DNA from: Tistlia consotensis USBA 355
GTDB taxonomy: Bacteria > Pseudomonadota > Alphaproteobacteria > Kiloniellales > DSM-21159
Length of the DNA stretch: 64,000 bases
NCBI RefSeq assembly: GCF_900177295.1
Contig: NZ_FWZX01000018.1
Span: 62,001 to 126,000 of the forward strand
Direction of reading: 5' to 3'
In this document: positions 1 through 9,137 of the stretch, one piece after another
How the letters are laid out: every line of letters begins with the position of its first letter
How positions within the stretch are numbered: position 1 is the stretch's first letter
Program-made: the position numbers and the translations under genes
Notes under the pieces: model-generated
Told to the model about the DNA's origin: nothing
Databases searched by the model: none
What the model saw: only the letters and a program-made list of their open reading frames with translations

Positions 1-1
1 G

Positions 2-1021
2 GCCGTGCCGGGCCTGAAGCCGCGCCGCGCGCTGGCCGCCGACCTCGGCGACACGCTCAACTTCACGACCTGGCCGAACTACTTCGACCCGGCCAACCTC
101 GAGGCCTTCACCAAGCAGACCGGCGTCGCGATCAACGTCTCGGTGTTCGGCTCGAACGAGGAGATGCTGGCCAAGCTCCAGGCCGGCGGCACCGGCTGGG
201 ACGTCTTCGTGCCGACCAACTACACGATCTCGACCTACAAGAAGCTCGACCTGATCGACCCGCTCGACCTCAAGCGCCTGCCGAACTACGACCCTTCCAG
301 CCAGGACCAGCGCTTCGTCAAGCCGGGCACGATCGACGGCACGGTCTACGCCGTGCCGAAGGACTGGGGCACCACCGGCTACGTCGTCAACACCGCCAAG
401 GTGAAGGGCGAGATGACGAGCTGGAAGCAGTTCTGGGACCGCACCCGCGACGACCTCTCGGGGCGGGTCATGGTCCACGACTACCAGCTGACGACGATCG
501 GCAACGCCCTCAAGTACTTCGGCTACTCCTTCAACTCGATCGACCCGAAGGAGCTGGCCGACGCCGAGAAGCTGCTGCTCGACGCCAAGCCGCACCTCTT
601 CGCGATCAACTCGGACTACCAGCCGGCGATGCGCGCCGGCGACGCCTGGATGTCGGTCTGCTGGACCGGCGACGGCGAGCAGCTGCACCGCGACATGCCG
701 GAGATGGCCTACGTCATCGGCCGGGAGGGCGGCGAGATCTGGACCGACTTCTACGCGATCCCGAAGTCGGCGCCGCACAAGGCCGCAGCCTACGCCTTCA
801 TCGACTACATCCTGACCCCGGAGGTCAACGCCCGCGAGGTGCTGGCCCACGGCTATCCGAGCACCGACGCCCGGACCAACAAGCTGCTGCCGGCGAAGGT
901 CCTGGACGACCCGATCCTCTATCCGGCCCAGGAGCTGCTGACCAACCTCGAGTTCGGCGCCGCGGCGACCCTGACCGACCCGAACCGCGCCGAGCTGATG
1001 GCGCGCTTCAAGTCGGCCTGA
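2..1021 (+). CDS. Polyamine-type ABC importer substrate-binding protein, 5' end outside window
   Basis: This is the periplasmic binding component of a spermidine/putrescine-class ABC importer (PotD/PotF superfamily). The frame is open to the window edge and begins in what looks like the end of a Tat signal peptide (PRRALAAD), so the real start codon lies upstream and the GTG at base 5 is probably internal. The mature part starts LNFTTWPNYFDP and carries family landmarks such as SNEEMLAKLQAGG and YAVPKDWGTTGY. Its stop is 34 bases before a PotB-like permease gene, followed by a PotC-like permease and a dehydrogenase, so it heads or sits inside one operon; no ATPase gene is visible here and it would have to be upstream. 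The exact ligand cannot be read from the sequence. Confidence 0.9.
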   Translation, partial: AVPGLKPRRALAADLGDTLNFTTWPNYFDPANLEAFTKQTGVAINVSVFGSNEEMLAKLQAGGTGWDVFVPTNYTISTYKKLDLIDPLDLKRLPNYDPSSQDQRFVKPGTIDGTVYAVPKDWGTTGYVVNTAKVKGEMTSWKQFWDRTRDDLSGRVMVHDYQLTTIGNALKYFGYSFNSIDPKELADAEKLLLDAKPHLFAINSDYQPAMRAGDAWMSVCWTGDGEQLHRDMPEMAYVIGREGGEIWTDFYAIPKSAPHKAAAYAFIDYILTPEVNAREVLAHGYPSTDARTNKLLPAKVLDDPILYPAQELLTNLEFGAAATLTDPNRAELMARFKSA

Positions 1022-1055
1022 GCGGCAAGCTCGACCGGCAAGGGACGGCAGGGGC

Positions 1056-1940
1056 ATGACGGCGGCAGCCGGAACCAGGGACGAGGGCCGCGGCGGCGGC
1101 AGGGCGACGACCGCCCTGCTGCTGGCCCCGGCCTCGGCCTTCTTCCTGCTGCTGCTGCTCCTGCCGCTCGCCGTCGTCATCGTCTACAGCTTCGGCGAGC
1201 GCGCGCCCGCCGGCGGCTACCTGCCGGCCTTCAGCTTCGACAACTACCTGAACCTGGCGGCGCGCGGGCAGGCCTTCCTCAACACCCTGACCCTGGCGCC
1301 GCTCGGCACGCTGCTCTGCGCCCTGGTCGCCTACCCCCTCGCCTACTTCCTGGCGGTCAGGGCGAGTCCCAGGATCCGCACCCTGCTGCTGGTGCTGGTC
1401 ATCGTGCCCTTCTGGGCCAGCCAGCTGCTGCGCATCTATGCCTGGCTGCTGATCCTGGGCTCCAAGGGCATCCCGGCCCTGCTGTCGCTGGTCGGCATCG
1501 AGGACCTGCTGCTGGTCAACACCCGCTTCGCGGTGCTGGTCGGCATGGTCTACGGCTACCTGCCGCTGATGATCTTCCCGATCTACGTCAGCCTGGAGAA
1601 GCTCGACAAGCGGCTGCTCGAGGCCTCCTCGGACCTCGGCGCCCGGCCCTGGCGGACCTTCCTGCAGGTCACCCTGCCGATGTCCCTGGAGGGCGTCGCG
1701 ACCGGCTCGCTGCTGGTCTTCATCCTGCTGATGGGCGAGTTCATCATCCCGGCGCTGCTCGGCGGCGGGAAGGTCTTCTTCATCGGCAACGCCCTGGTCG
1801 ACCTGTTCCTGCAGTCGCGCAACTGGCCCTACGGCGCCGCCGTCTCGATCGCGCTGATCGCGATCATGCTGGCCAGCATCGTGACCTACATGCGCTTCGT
1901 GCTCGGCAAGCGCGGCCAGCGCCCGAACGCCTTCATGTGA
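1056..1940 (+). CDS. PotB-like ABC transporter permease
   Basis: Inner-membrane permease of the polyamine ABC importer whose binding protein precedes it. The 294-residue protein has about six hydrophobic segments, the first at residues 18-46. The cytoplasmic EAA loop that docks the ATPase is clear around residue 189 (EASSDLGARPWRTFLQVTLP). Length matches PotB/PotH proteins. The last codon overlaps a GTG start of the next permease gene (GTGA, 4 bases), which implies translational coupling. ATG at 1056 is preceded by a weak purine-rich site (GGGACGGCAGGGG). Confidence 0.92.
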   Translation: MTAAAGTRDEGRGGGRATTALLLAPASAFFLLLLLLPLAVVIVYSFGERAPAGGYLPAFSFDNYLNLAARGQAFLNTLTLAPLGTLLCALVAYPLAYFLAVRASPRIRTLLLVLVIVPFWASQLLRIYAWLLILGSKGIPALLSLVGIEDLLLVNTRFAVLVGMVYGYLPLMIFPIYVSLEKLDKRLLEASSDLGARPWRTFLQVTLPMSLEGVATGSLLVFILLMGEFIIPALLGGGKVFFIGNALVDLFLQSRNWPYGAAVSIALIAIMLASIVTYMRFVLGKRGQRPNAFM

Positions 1941-2770
1941 GCGGCCCCATGCGCTGGTACGCCCTGGCCATCTACGTCTTCCTCTACCTGCCGATCGTGC
2001 TGATCGTCTTCTTCAGCTTCAATTCCGGGCGCTACGCCATGGACTGGCAGGGCTTCTCCTTCCAGTGGTACGGCCGGGCCTTCGCCAACCGCTTCGCCAT
2101 GCAGGCGCTGGCGACCAGCCTGGAGGTCGGGCTCTGGACCGCGGCGCTCTCGACCGTCATCGGCACGCTGACCGCGATCGGCCTGGAGCGCACCCGCGGC
2201 TGGCCGCGCCGCCTGTTCGACGGGCTGATCTACGTCGCCATCATGGTGCCGGGCGTGGTCATCGGCATCGCCACGCTGATCGCCTTCGTGACGCTGTTCG
2301 GCGCGCTCAACCCCCTGCTGGCGCACCTCTTCGGCCCGGACGGGCCGCAGCTCGCCATGGGCCGGGCGACGGTGGTCGGCGCCCACGTGCTGTTCAACCT
2401 GGCCGTGGTCACGCTGATCGTGCGCGCCCGCCTCGCCGGCCTGGACCGCAGCCTGATCGAGGCCTCCGAGGACCTCTATGCGACGCCGCTCGGCACCTTC
2501 CGCCAGGTCGTGCTGCCGCTGCTCACGCCGGCGATCCTGGCCGGCTTCCTGCTCAGCTTCACCTTCAGCTTCGAGGACTTCATCATCGCCTTCTTCGTGG
2601 CCGGGCCGAACAACACCCTGCCGATCTACATCTTCTCCTCGATCCGCCGCGGCATCACGCCGGAGATCAACGCCATCGGCACGGTCGTGCTGATCGTGTC
2701 GCTGACCCTGCTGATCACCGCGCAGTTCCTGCTGCGCTCGCGGGACCGGGCCGTCGCCGGCAAAGGATAG
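1937..2770 (+). CDS. PotC-like ABC transporter permease
   Basis: Second inner-membrane permease of the first polyamine-type importer, 277 residues, six hydrophobic segments, with the EAA loop near residue 175 ([20 protein letters not shown]). The GTG at 1937 overlaps the stop of the PotB-like gene by four bases; an in-frame ATG at 1949 is the only close alternative. [17 protein letters not shown] near residue 215 is typical of the PotC/PotI branch. A dehydrogenase gene starts 7 bases after the stop, so it probably belongs to the same transcript. Confidence 0.92.
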   Translation: MSGPMRWYALAIYVFLYLPIVLIVFFSFNSGRYAMDWQGFSFQWYGRAFANRFAMQALATSLEVGLWTAALSTVIGTLTAIGLERTRGWPRRLFDGLIYVAIMVPGVVIGIATLIAFVTLFGALNPLLAHLFGPDGPQLAMGRATVVGAHVLFNLAVVTLIVRARLAGLDRSLIEASEDLYATPLGTFRQVVLPLLTPAILAGFLLSFTFSFEDFIIAFFVAGPNNTLPIYIFSSIRRGITPEINAIGTVVLIVSLTLLITAQFLLRSRDRAVAGKG

Positions 2771-2777
2771 GAAATCC

Positions 2778-3539
2778 ATGATCCTGGAGGGTCGTGTCGC
2801 CGTCGTCACCGGCGCGGGCTCCGGCATCGGCCGCGGCAGCGCCGAGATCCTGGCGCGCGAGGGGGCCGTGGTCGTCGCCTCCGACCGCGACGGCGCGGCG
2901 GCGGAAGAGACCGCCCGGCGCATCCGCGCCGCGGGCGGCAGCGCGCGGGCCGTCACCTGCGACGTCACCGACGACGAGGCCCTGGCCTGCTTGATCAGCT
3001 CGGCGGTGCGCGCCCACGGCCGCCTGGACATCCTGCACTCCCACGCCGGCATCCAGGTCGAGGGCACGCTGGAGCAGGTCGAGCCGGCCGGCATGGACGC
3101 CTCCTGGCGGCTCAACGTGCGCGCTCACTTCATGGCGGCGCGCCTCGCCGTGCGCCAGATGAAGCGCCAGGGCGGCGGCTCGATCGTGATCACCTCCTCG
3201 AACTCCGGCGTGCTCTACGACCGCGAGATGATCGCCTACGCGACGACCAAGCACGCCGTCGTCGCCATGGCCCGGCAGGCGGCGCTCGACTACGCGCGCC
3301 ACAAGGTACGGATCAACGCCCTCTGCCCCGGCTGGGTCGACACGCCCTTCAACGAGCCCTTCATGCGCCAGATGGGCGGCCGCGAGGCCCTGGAGCGCTA
3401 CGTCAGCGAGAAGATCCCGATGGGCCGCTGGGCGACGGTCGAGGAGATCGCCGAGGCCGTGCTGTTCCTGGCCTCCGACCGCTCCTCCTTCATGACCGGC
3501 CAGGCCCTGGTGATCGACGGCGGCGAGTGCCTGGGCTGA
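2778..3539 (+). CDS. Short-chain dehydrogenase/reductase
   Basis: NAD(P)-dependent oxidoreductase of the classical SDR family, 253 residues. The cofactor motif TGAGSGIG is at residues 11-18 and the catalytic YxxxK at Tyr154-Lys158 (YATTK), with the expected serine in ITSSNSG before it. The usual NNAG motif reads SHAG here, so the structural asparagine is replaced. It is the last gene of the polyamine-type importer operon, seven bases after the permease stop, which suggests that it acts on the imported compound or a breakdown product. The substrate cannot be predicted. It converges with the HD hydrolase gene, only four bases between the two stop codons. Confidence 0.88.
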   Translation: MILEGRVAVVTGAGSGIGRGSAEILAREGAVVVASDRDGAAAEETARRIRAAGGSARAVTCDVTDDEALACLISSAVRAHGRLDILHSHAGIQVEGTLEQVEPAGMDASWRLNVRAHFMAARLAVRQMKRQGGGSIVITSSNSGVLYDREMIAYATTKHAVVAMARQAALDYARHKVRINALCPGWVDTPFNEPFMRQMGGREALERYVSEKIPMGRWATVEEIAEAVLFLASDRSSFMTGQALVIDGGECLG

Positions 3540-3543
3540 ACGG

Positions 3544-4155
3544 TCAGGCGGTCCCGGGGCCGGCCAGGGCGCGGAAGCGCGCCAGGTAGGCCTGCTTGGC
3601 CTCGGCCGCCGGCGCCGGCGCCAGGCGGATCGCCAGGATCGTCTTCGCGACGGCGCCGCGCGGCTTGCCGAAGTAGGTGCGCGCCTCGGCCTCGGCGAAG
3701 CCGGCGAGCTGGGTCGCCTCCAGGTAGGCCGAGGCGATGTCGGCGCGCTTGATCGCCTCGGTCACGCCGGCCGGCAGCTCTCCGGGCAGGCCGAAGCGGA
3801 TGTGGATCGCCGAGAGCAGGCGCAGCTCGAAGGCCTTGTAGTCGATGCCGACCGCCGCCTTGAAGGGCGAGATCAGGTCGCCGACGACGTATTCCGGGGC
3901 ATCGTGGAGCAGCGCCGCCAGCCGCCAGCGCGGCGGCCAGCCCGGCATGATCAGGCCCGCCAGGCGCTCGACCAGCAGGCAGTGCTCGGCGACGCTGAAG
4001 GCGCAGGCGCCGCTGGTCTGGCCGTTCCAGCGGGCGACCCGCGACAGGCCGTGGGCGATGTCCTCGATCTCGATGTCGAGCGGCGAGGGATTGAGCAGAT
4101 CGAGCCGGCGTCCCGACAGCATGCGCTGCCAGGCCCGGGCGGCGGCCTGTGCCAT
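3544..4155 (-). CDS. HD-domain hydrolase, YfbR-like
   Basis: Metal-dependent phosphohydrolase of the HD superfamily, 203 residues. The metal-binding set is visible as His58 (VAEHCLLV), His84-Asp85 (LLHDAPEYVVGD) and a later Asp in IKRADIASAYLEAT. The LHDAPE.xxGD pattern and size match YfbR-like nucleotide hydrolases, which cleave 5'-deoxynucleotides in characterised members; applying this here is inference. It is a single gene convergent with the dehydrogenase gene. The first 20 residues contain RMLSGRRLDLLNP, common in this subgroup, which supports ATG at 4155. Confidence 0.82.
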   Translation of the reverse strand: MAQAAARAWQRMLSGRRLDLLNPSPLDIEIEDIAHGLSRVARWNGQTSGACAFSVAEHCLLVERLAGLIMPGWPPRWRLAALLHDAPEYVVGDLISPFKAAVGIDYKAFELRLLSAIHIRFGLPGELPAGVTEAIKRADIASAYLEATQLAGFAEAEARTYFGKPRGAVAKTILAIRLAPAPAAEAKQAYLARFRALAGPGTA

Positions 4156-4382
4156 GGCGGCTCCGTCGGTCCCATGCGGAAGCGCGCGAGCATAGAGGCG
4201 GCGGCAGGGAACTCAAGGCGCGGCGTGCCGCCGCCGGCCGGGGCACTCACGGAGCGCGCCCGGAGAAATCACGCGGCATTCACGCCACTGCCCTAAATCT
4301 CCGCTTCATGAAGCGACGGCGGGAGGGGTTCCGACCGTTGCATGACGGGAAGCGGCCGCCGGAAACGGCCAGGAGGATTGCG

Positions 4383-4622
4383 GTGCCCATGACCTACCAG
4401 CGGCGGGAGAGTTTTCCCGCCGGCACGACCGAGGAGCATATCGTCCAGGAGCAGCGGCGGCGCCTCGCCGACGGCGCGACGGTCAGCGCCTACAGCGGCA
4501 GCGAAGAGACCGGCTGGTCACTGATCGCGACCTGGGACCTGTTCCGCGACCACGAACGCCAGGGCCCGCGCGGCCCCGGCGCCACCGTGACCCCACTCCA
4601 CGCCGCCCGCAGCGGACACTAG
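4383..4622 (+). CDS. Small hypothetical protein
   Basis: An unrecognised 79-residue soluble protein beginning MPMTYQRRESFPAGTTEEH. A good ribosome binding site AGGAGG at 4371-4376 sits six bases before a GTG at 4383; an ATG two codons later (4389) is the alternative. The protein is rich in charged residues, has no signal peptide or membrane segment, and ends TVTPLHAARSGH. It stands alone between the divergent HD hydrolase gene and the LysR gene. No function is proposed. Confidence 0.55.
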   Translation: MPMTYQRRESFPAGTTEEHIVQEQRRRLADGATVSAYSGSEETGWSLIATWDLFRDHERQGPRGPGATVTPLHAARSGH

Positions 4623-4753
4623 CCCGCGGGACCCGCGCGCGCGACAGGTCGCCGTGCCACCGGAAGTCCGCCTTGCCGGTCTCGTGGTTGCAGGCCCGCT
4701 CCCGGGCGTCGCTTTGCCGCGACGGCCGGCGTGAGGATCGCTAGGCTCGGCCC

Positions 4754-5656
4754 ATGGCCTTCTCGTTCCGCCAGCTGCAGTACTTCATCGCGGTCGCCGA
4801 GAGCGGCACGATATCCGGCGCCGCGCAGCAGCTCTCGGTCTCGCAGTCGACCATCACCGAGGCGCTGCAGGACCTGGAGGCCGAGCTCGGCGCCAGGCTG
4901 CTGGAGCGCCACCCGCGCGGCATGGCGCTGTCGCACCGCGGCCATCAGTTCCTGCGCCACGCCCGGCGCATCCTGGCCGAGGTGCAGAGCGCCCGGACCC
5001 TGTTCTCGGGCGGCGCCGAGGCGATCCGCGGCACGCTCAACCTCGGCGTCACCTCGATCGTCGCCGGCTACGTCATCTCCGACCTGCTGGCGCGCTACCG
5101 CCGCGCCTATCCCGAGATCGCGGTCTCGGCGATCGAGGACACCAGCGAGTACCTGGAGCACCTGCTGCTCAACGGCGAACTCGACCTGATCGTCGCGGTG
5201 CTGGCCGGCCTCGGCGAGCCCTCGGCCTTCGATTCGACGGTGATCGAGCGCTCCGGCTTCCGGGTCTGGCTGCCCGGCGGCCACGCCTTCGGGCGCCTCG
5301 CCGCGGTCGGCCGCGACCGCATCGCCGGGGAGAGCCACATCCAGCTCGCCGCCGACGAGGTGCGCGCCGCCCACGACAGCCTGTGGCGCGGCCGGCCCGG
5401 GCGGCCGAAGATCGTGTTCCGCACCCGCTCGGTAGAGGCGGTGCGCAGCCTGGTCGCGACCGGCGCCGGGATCGCCGTGCTGCCCGACCTGATCTACCGG
5501 CCCTGGTCGCTGGACGGCGATCGCATCGAGGCCGTCGCCCTGGAGGAGCCGCTGCCGACCCTCGAGGTCGGCCTCGCCTGGCGCCGCGGCTCCAGCCTCT
5601 CGGCCTCGACCCAGGCCTTCATCGAGCTCGCCGGGGAGAAGAGCGCAGCGGCGTGA
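4754..5656 (+). CDS. LysR-family transcriptional regulator
   Basis: LysR-type regulator, 300 residues. The N-terminal winged helix-turn-helix spans about residues 1-60 (RQLQYFIAVAESGTISGAA, then SQSTITEALQDLE), followed by a two-lobed periplasmic-binding-protein-like effector domain from about residue 90 (GTLNLGVTSIVAGYV). It lies between two polyamine-type import operons, so it is a candidate controller of one or both, likely responding to a polyamine or a metabolite, but nothing in the sequence proves that link. Unlike most LysR genes it is not divergent from an adjacent target; it is co-directional with the operon starting at 5899. Confidence 0.9.
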   Translation: MAFSFRQLQYFIAVAESGTISGAAQQLSVSQSTITEALQDLEAELGARLLERHPRGMALSHRGHQFLRHARRILAEVQSARTLFSGGAEAIRGTLNLGVTSIVAGYVISDLLARYRRAYPEIAVSAIEDTSEYLEHLLLNGELDLIVAVLAGLGEPSAFDSTVIERSGFRVWLPGGHAFGRLAAVGRDRIAGESHIQLAADEVRAAHDSLWRGRPGRPKIVFRTRSVEAVRSLVATGAGIAVLPDLIYRPWSLDGDRIEAVALEEPLPTLEVGLAWRRGSSLSASTQAFIELAGEKSAAA

Positions 5657-5692
5657 GGCGGGCCGATGGCGCTTGTGGCAGACGCCTTTTGC

Positions 5693-5723
5693 GCTTCGTG
5701 GTTCGACAGGCTCACCACGAAGC
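5693..5723. repeat. Perfect inverted repeat between LysR gene and importer operon
   Basis: Ten-base arms GCTTCGTGGT and ACCACGAAGC enclose an 11-base loop. It lies 37 bases after the LysR stop codon. The sequence is of the short palindromic repeat kind found many times in many proteobacterial genomes between genes; it may also act as a transcription stop or mRNA end stabiliser. No T-run follows, so a classical terminator is not supported. Confidence 0.6.
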
Positions 5724-5898
5724 ATGCAGGCTCCATCAAATCAATGACACAAAGCGTAGCGGCCCCGGCGAACATCGCGCCAAAATTTCGGAAAAGCCGA
5801 TATCGACTATCTGATTAAGGGAATTGTGGCTGTCCGGGCGCCCGCTCATAGTTCCCGACGGGGAGACAGCGTTTTCACGCCAAGCGGGAGGCTCAGCA

Positions 5899-7068
5899 AT
5901 GAAGCAGTTCGTGGTTCTGACGGCCGCCGCGGCGCTCGCCGGCGCGACCGTGCTGCCGGCGTTCGCCCCGACGGCGCTGGGGGCCGAGATGAAGAGCGAG
6001 ATCGGCAAGCCCGAGGGCCAGGTCGCGATCGTCGCCTGGCCCGGCTACATTGAGCGCGGCGAGACCGACCCGGCCTACGACTGGGTCACCGACTTCGAGA
6101 AGCAGACCGGCTGCAAGGTCGAGGTCAAGACCGCCAACACCTCCGACGAGATGGTCGCGCTGATGAACGAGGGCGGCTTCGACCTGGTCACGGCCTCGGG
6201 CGACGCCTCGCTGCGCATGGTCGCCGGCCATCGCGTCCAGCCGATCAACACCGCCCTGATCCCGAGCTGGAGCAAGGTCGACCCGCGCCTGCAGAGCGCG
6301 CCCTGGCATACGCTCGACGGCGTGCACTACGGCGTGCCCTACCAGTGGGGCTCCAACGTGCTGATGTACAACACCAAGACCTTCCCGACGCCGCCCGACA
6401 GCTGGAAGGTGGTGTTCGAGGAGATGACCCTGCCCGACGGCAAGTCGAACAAGGGCCGGGTCCAGGCCTTCGATGGCCCGATCTACATCGCCGACGCCGC
6501 GCTCTACCTGAAGGCCCACAAGCCGGAGCTCGGCATCAAGGATCCCTACGCGCTGAGCCAGGACCAGTACGACGCGGCGCTCGAGCTGCTGCGCCAGCAG
6601 CGCGCCCTGGTCGGCCGCTACTGGCACGACGCCTTCGTGCAGATCGACGACTTCACCAACGAGGGCGTGGTCGCCTCCTCGTCCTGGCCGTTCCAGGTCA
6701 ACCTCCTGAAGTCGCAGAAGCAGCCGATCGACAGCGTGATCCCGAGCGAGGGCGCCACGGGCTGGGCCGACACCACGATGATGCACGCCGACGCCCCCCA
6801 TCCGAACTGCGCCTACCTCTGGATGGAGCACTCCCTGCAGCCGAAGCTGCAGGGCGACCTCGCGGCCTGGTTCGGCTCGGTGCCGGTCGTGCTCGACGCC
6901 TGCAAGGGCAACGCGCTGCTCGGCGACGAGGGCTGCCAGACCAACGGGCTCGACAACTTCGAGAGGATCTCCTTCTGGCGCACGCCGGTCTCGAAGTGCG
7001 AGCAGGGCGCCTGCGTGCCCTACTACCGCTGGGTCACCGACTACATCGCGATCCTCGGCGGCCGCTGA
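5899..7068 (+). CDS. Polyamine-type ABC importer substrate-binding protein
   Basis: Periplasmic binding protein of the second polyamine-class importer, 389 residues. ATG at 5899 is chosen because GGGAGG lies eight bases upstream and a Sec signal peptide follows directly (KQFVVLTAAAALAGATVLPA, cleavage near residue 29). The mature part shows VAIVAWPGYIERGE, the opening strand of PotD/PotF-type proteins, and several cysteines (TGCKVEV, LDACKGN, SKCEQGACVPYY) that may form disulfides. It leads the operon with the ATPase, two permeases and an aldehyde dehydrogenase. It is the more complete of the two import systems in the window. Confidence 0.92.
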   Translation: MKQFVVLTAAAALAGATVLPAFAPTALGAEMKSEIGKPEGQVAIVAWPGYIERGETDPAYDWVTDFEKQTGCKVEVKTANTSDEMVALMNEGGFDLVTASGDASLRMVAGHRVQPINTALIPSWSKVDPRLQSAPWHTLDGVHYGVPYQWGSNVLMYNTKTFPTPPDSWKVVFEEMTLPDGKSNKGRVQAFDGPIYIADAALYLKAHKPELGIKDPYALSQDQYDAALELLRQQRALVGRYWHDAFVQIDDFTNEGVVASSSWPFQVNLLKSQKQPIDSVIPSEGATGWADTTMMHADAPHPNCAYLWMEHSLQPKLQGDLAAWFGSVPVVLDACKGNALLGDEGCQTNGLDNFERISFWRTPVSKCEQGACVPYYRWVTDYIAILGGR

Positions 7069-7084
7069 GTCGCGCGACGCCGGC

Positions 7085-7110
7085 CGCCGGCAGGAGTCCC
7101 CCTGCCGGCG
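7085..7110 (+). promoter_or_regulatory. Intra-operon hairpin after binding-protein gene
   Basis: A perfect 10-bp stem (CGCCGGCAGG / CCTGCCGGCG) with a 6-base loop lies between the binding-protein stop and the ATPase start. It is not followed by a T-run. Hairpins at this position commonly protect the upstream message from 3' decay or partly attenuate transcription, giving more binding protein than membrane components; that role is inferred here. Confidence 0.55.
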
Positions 7111-7146
7111 CCCCCCCTTCCGACCGCTTCGCACCGCCGGGATGCC

Positions 7147-8178
7147 ATGGTCGCCGCCGTCCACCTCGTCCGCACCTCGCGCCGCTTCGGCGCGACCCTG
7201 GCGCTCGACGCCATCGAGCTGGAGATCGCCGAGGGCGAGTTCTTCGGGCTGCTCGGGCCGTCGGGCTCCGGCAAGACGACCTGCCTCAGGCTGATCGCCG
7301 GCTTCGACCACCCGACCTCGGGCCACGTCGAGATCTTCGGGCAGCGCTGCGAGGACCTGCCGCCCTATCGCCGTCCGGTCTCGACGGTGTTCCAGGACTA
7401 CGCCCTGTTCCCGCACATGACCGTGCTCGACAACGTCGCCTACGGCCTGATGGTGCGCGGCATCGGCAAGGCCGAGCGCTACACGGCGGCGCGCGAGGCC
7501 CTGGCGCTGGTCAAGCTGGCCGGCTTCGACGCGCGCCGGCCCTCGGAGCTGTCCGGCGGCCAGCGCCAGCGCGTCGCGCTGGCCCGCTCGCTGGTCACGC
7601 GGCCAAAGGTGCTGCTGCTCGACGAGCCGCTCGGAGCCCTCGACCTCAAGCTGCGCGAGGAGATGCAGGTCGAGCTGAAGGCGCTGCAGAAGCGCCTCGG
7701 CATCACCTTCGTCTTCGTCACCCACGACCAGGGCGAGGCGCTGTCGATGAGCGACCGCATCGCCGTCTTCGACCACGGCAGGGTCATGCAGGTCGGCAGC
7801 CCCGAGGCGATCTACGAGCGCCCGGAGGTGCCCTTCGTCGCCGACTTCGTCGGCGGCTCCAACCTGATCGACGGCGCCGGGCTCGGCCACGCCGGCGTCG
7901 AGCCCGGCCGCTACAGCCTGAGGCCCGAGAAGATCGTCCTGGGCCGGCCGGCCGGCGACGGGGCCGGCGACGGGGCCGCCGACGGAGCCATACGGGCGGA
8001 GGGCCGCATCAAGGCGATCCTCTACCAGGGCGGCCAGCACCGGGTGACCGTCGCGCTGCCGGCCATCGAGCTCACGGTCCTGGTGCCGGCCGCCGAGGCA
8101 CGCGGCCTGACGGTCGGCGAGACCCTGCCGGTCAGCTGGCGGCCCGAGGACATGCACCGCATGACGGGGGCCGCCTGA
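7147..8178 (+). CDS. PotA-like ABC transporter ATPase
   Basis: ATP-hydrolysing subunit of the second polyamine-type importer, 343 residues. Walker A GPSGSGKTT is at residues 37-45, the Q-loop in STVFQDYALFPHM, the signature LSGGQRQR from residue 135, Walker B LLLDEPLGALD near 157-167 and the switch histidine in VFVTHDQGEA. After about residue 240 a TOBE regulatory domain follows (RYSLRPEKIVLG, later VSWRPEDMH). Three short repeats of GDGA near residue 275 form a flexible linker. The stop TGA overlaps the next ATG by one base. Confidence 0.95.
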   Translation: MVAAVHLVRTSRRFGATLALDAIELEIAEGEFFGLLGPSGSGKTTCLRLIAGFDHPTSGHVEIFGQRCEDLPPYRRPVSTVFQDYALFPHMTVLDNVAYGLMVRGIGKAERYTAAREALALVKLAGFDARRPSELSGGQRQRVALARSLVTRPKVLLLDEPLGALDLKLREEMQVELKALQKRLGITFVFVTHDQGEALSMSDRIAVFDHGRVMQVGSPEAIYERPEVPFVADFVGGSNLIDGAGLGHAGVEPGRYSLRPEKIVLGRPAGDGAGDGAADGAIRAEGRIKAILYQGGQHRVTVALPAIELTVLVPAAEARGLTVGETLPVSWRPEDMHRMTGAA

Positions 8179-9137
8179 TGGTCCCGGGAGCGACCGCCGC
8201 CTCGGCCCTGGCGGGCGCGCGCGAGCCGGGCTTCTGGACCCGGCTCTCCGACCTGCTCTACCGGCGCGGCGGACTGGTGCTGGCGCTGCTGCTCGGCCCG
8301 CCGCTGCTGTGGATCGGCGTGATCTACCTCGGCTCGCTCTTCGCGCTGCTGCTGCAGTCGTTCTTCTCGATCGACGAGTTCAGCGGGATGGTGAAGTACC
8401 AGCTGACGCTCAAGACCTACGGCGAGCTGCTCAACCAGGCCAACCTCGACATCATCCTGCGCACCGTCGTGATGGCGGCCCTGGTCACCCTGGTCGGCGG
8501 CTGCATCGCCTTCCCGATCGCCTACTTCGCGGCGCGCTACGCCCGCGGCCGGGTCAAGGCCGGCTTCTACATCGCGGTCATGCTGCCGCTCTGGTCGAGC
8601 TATCTGGTCCGGGTCTACGCCTGGAAGCTGATCCTGGCCAAGGAGGGGGCGCTGACCTGGGGCATCGACAGGGTCGGCCTGACGCCGCTGCTCGACGCCC
8701 TGCTCAGCCTGCCGGTGATCGGCGGGCCGTCGCTGTCGTTCAGCTACATGGGCACCTTCCTGGTCTTCCTCTACCTCTGGCTGCCCTTCATGATCCTGCC
8801 GACCCAGGCGGCGCTGGAGCGCGTGCCGGCCTCGATGATCGAGGCGGCCGGCGATCTCGGCGCCCGGCCGGGCCAGGCCTTCCGCACGGTGATCCTGCCG
8901 CTCGCCCTGCCCGGGGTCGTCGCCGGCTCGATCTTCACCTTCTCGCTGACGCTGGGCGACTACATCACGCCGCAGATCGTCGGCACCTCGCGGCTGTTCA
9001 TCGGCCAGGCCGTCTACATCCACCAGGGCACCGCCGGGAACATCCCGCTGGCCGCCGCCTTCTCGGTCGTGCCGATCCTGGTCATGGCGGTCTACCTGAC
9101 GATCGCCAGGAAGCTGGGGGCCTTCGATGCGCTCTGA
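8178..9137 (+). CDS. PotB-like ABC transporter permease
   Basis: Inner-membrane permease, 319 residues, six hydrophobic segments beginning near residue 30 ([20 protein letters not shown]). The EAA loop is [20 protein letters not shown] near residue 222. ATG at 8178 shares its first base with the stop codon of the ATPase gene (TGATG), which indicates translational coupling. The amino-terminal 28 residues before the first membrane segment are longer than in many PotB proteins but match alphaproteobacterial versions. Confidence 0.92.
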   Translation: MVPGATAASALAGAREPGFWTRLSDLLYRRGGLVLALLLGPPLLWIGVIYLGSLFALLLQSFFSIDEFSGMVKYQLTLKTYGELLNQANLDIILRTVVMAALVTLVGGCIAFPIAYFAARYARGRVKAGFYIAVMLPLWSSYLVRVYAWKLILAKEGALTWGIDRVGLTPLLDALLSLPVIGGPSLSFSYMGTFLVFLYLWLPFMILPTQAALERVPASMIEAAGDLGARPGQAFRTVILPLALPGVVAGSIFTFSLTLGDYITPQIVGTSRLFIGQAVYIHQGTAGNIPLAAAFSVVPILVMAVYLTIARKLGAFDAL

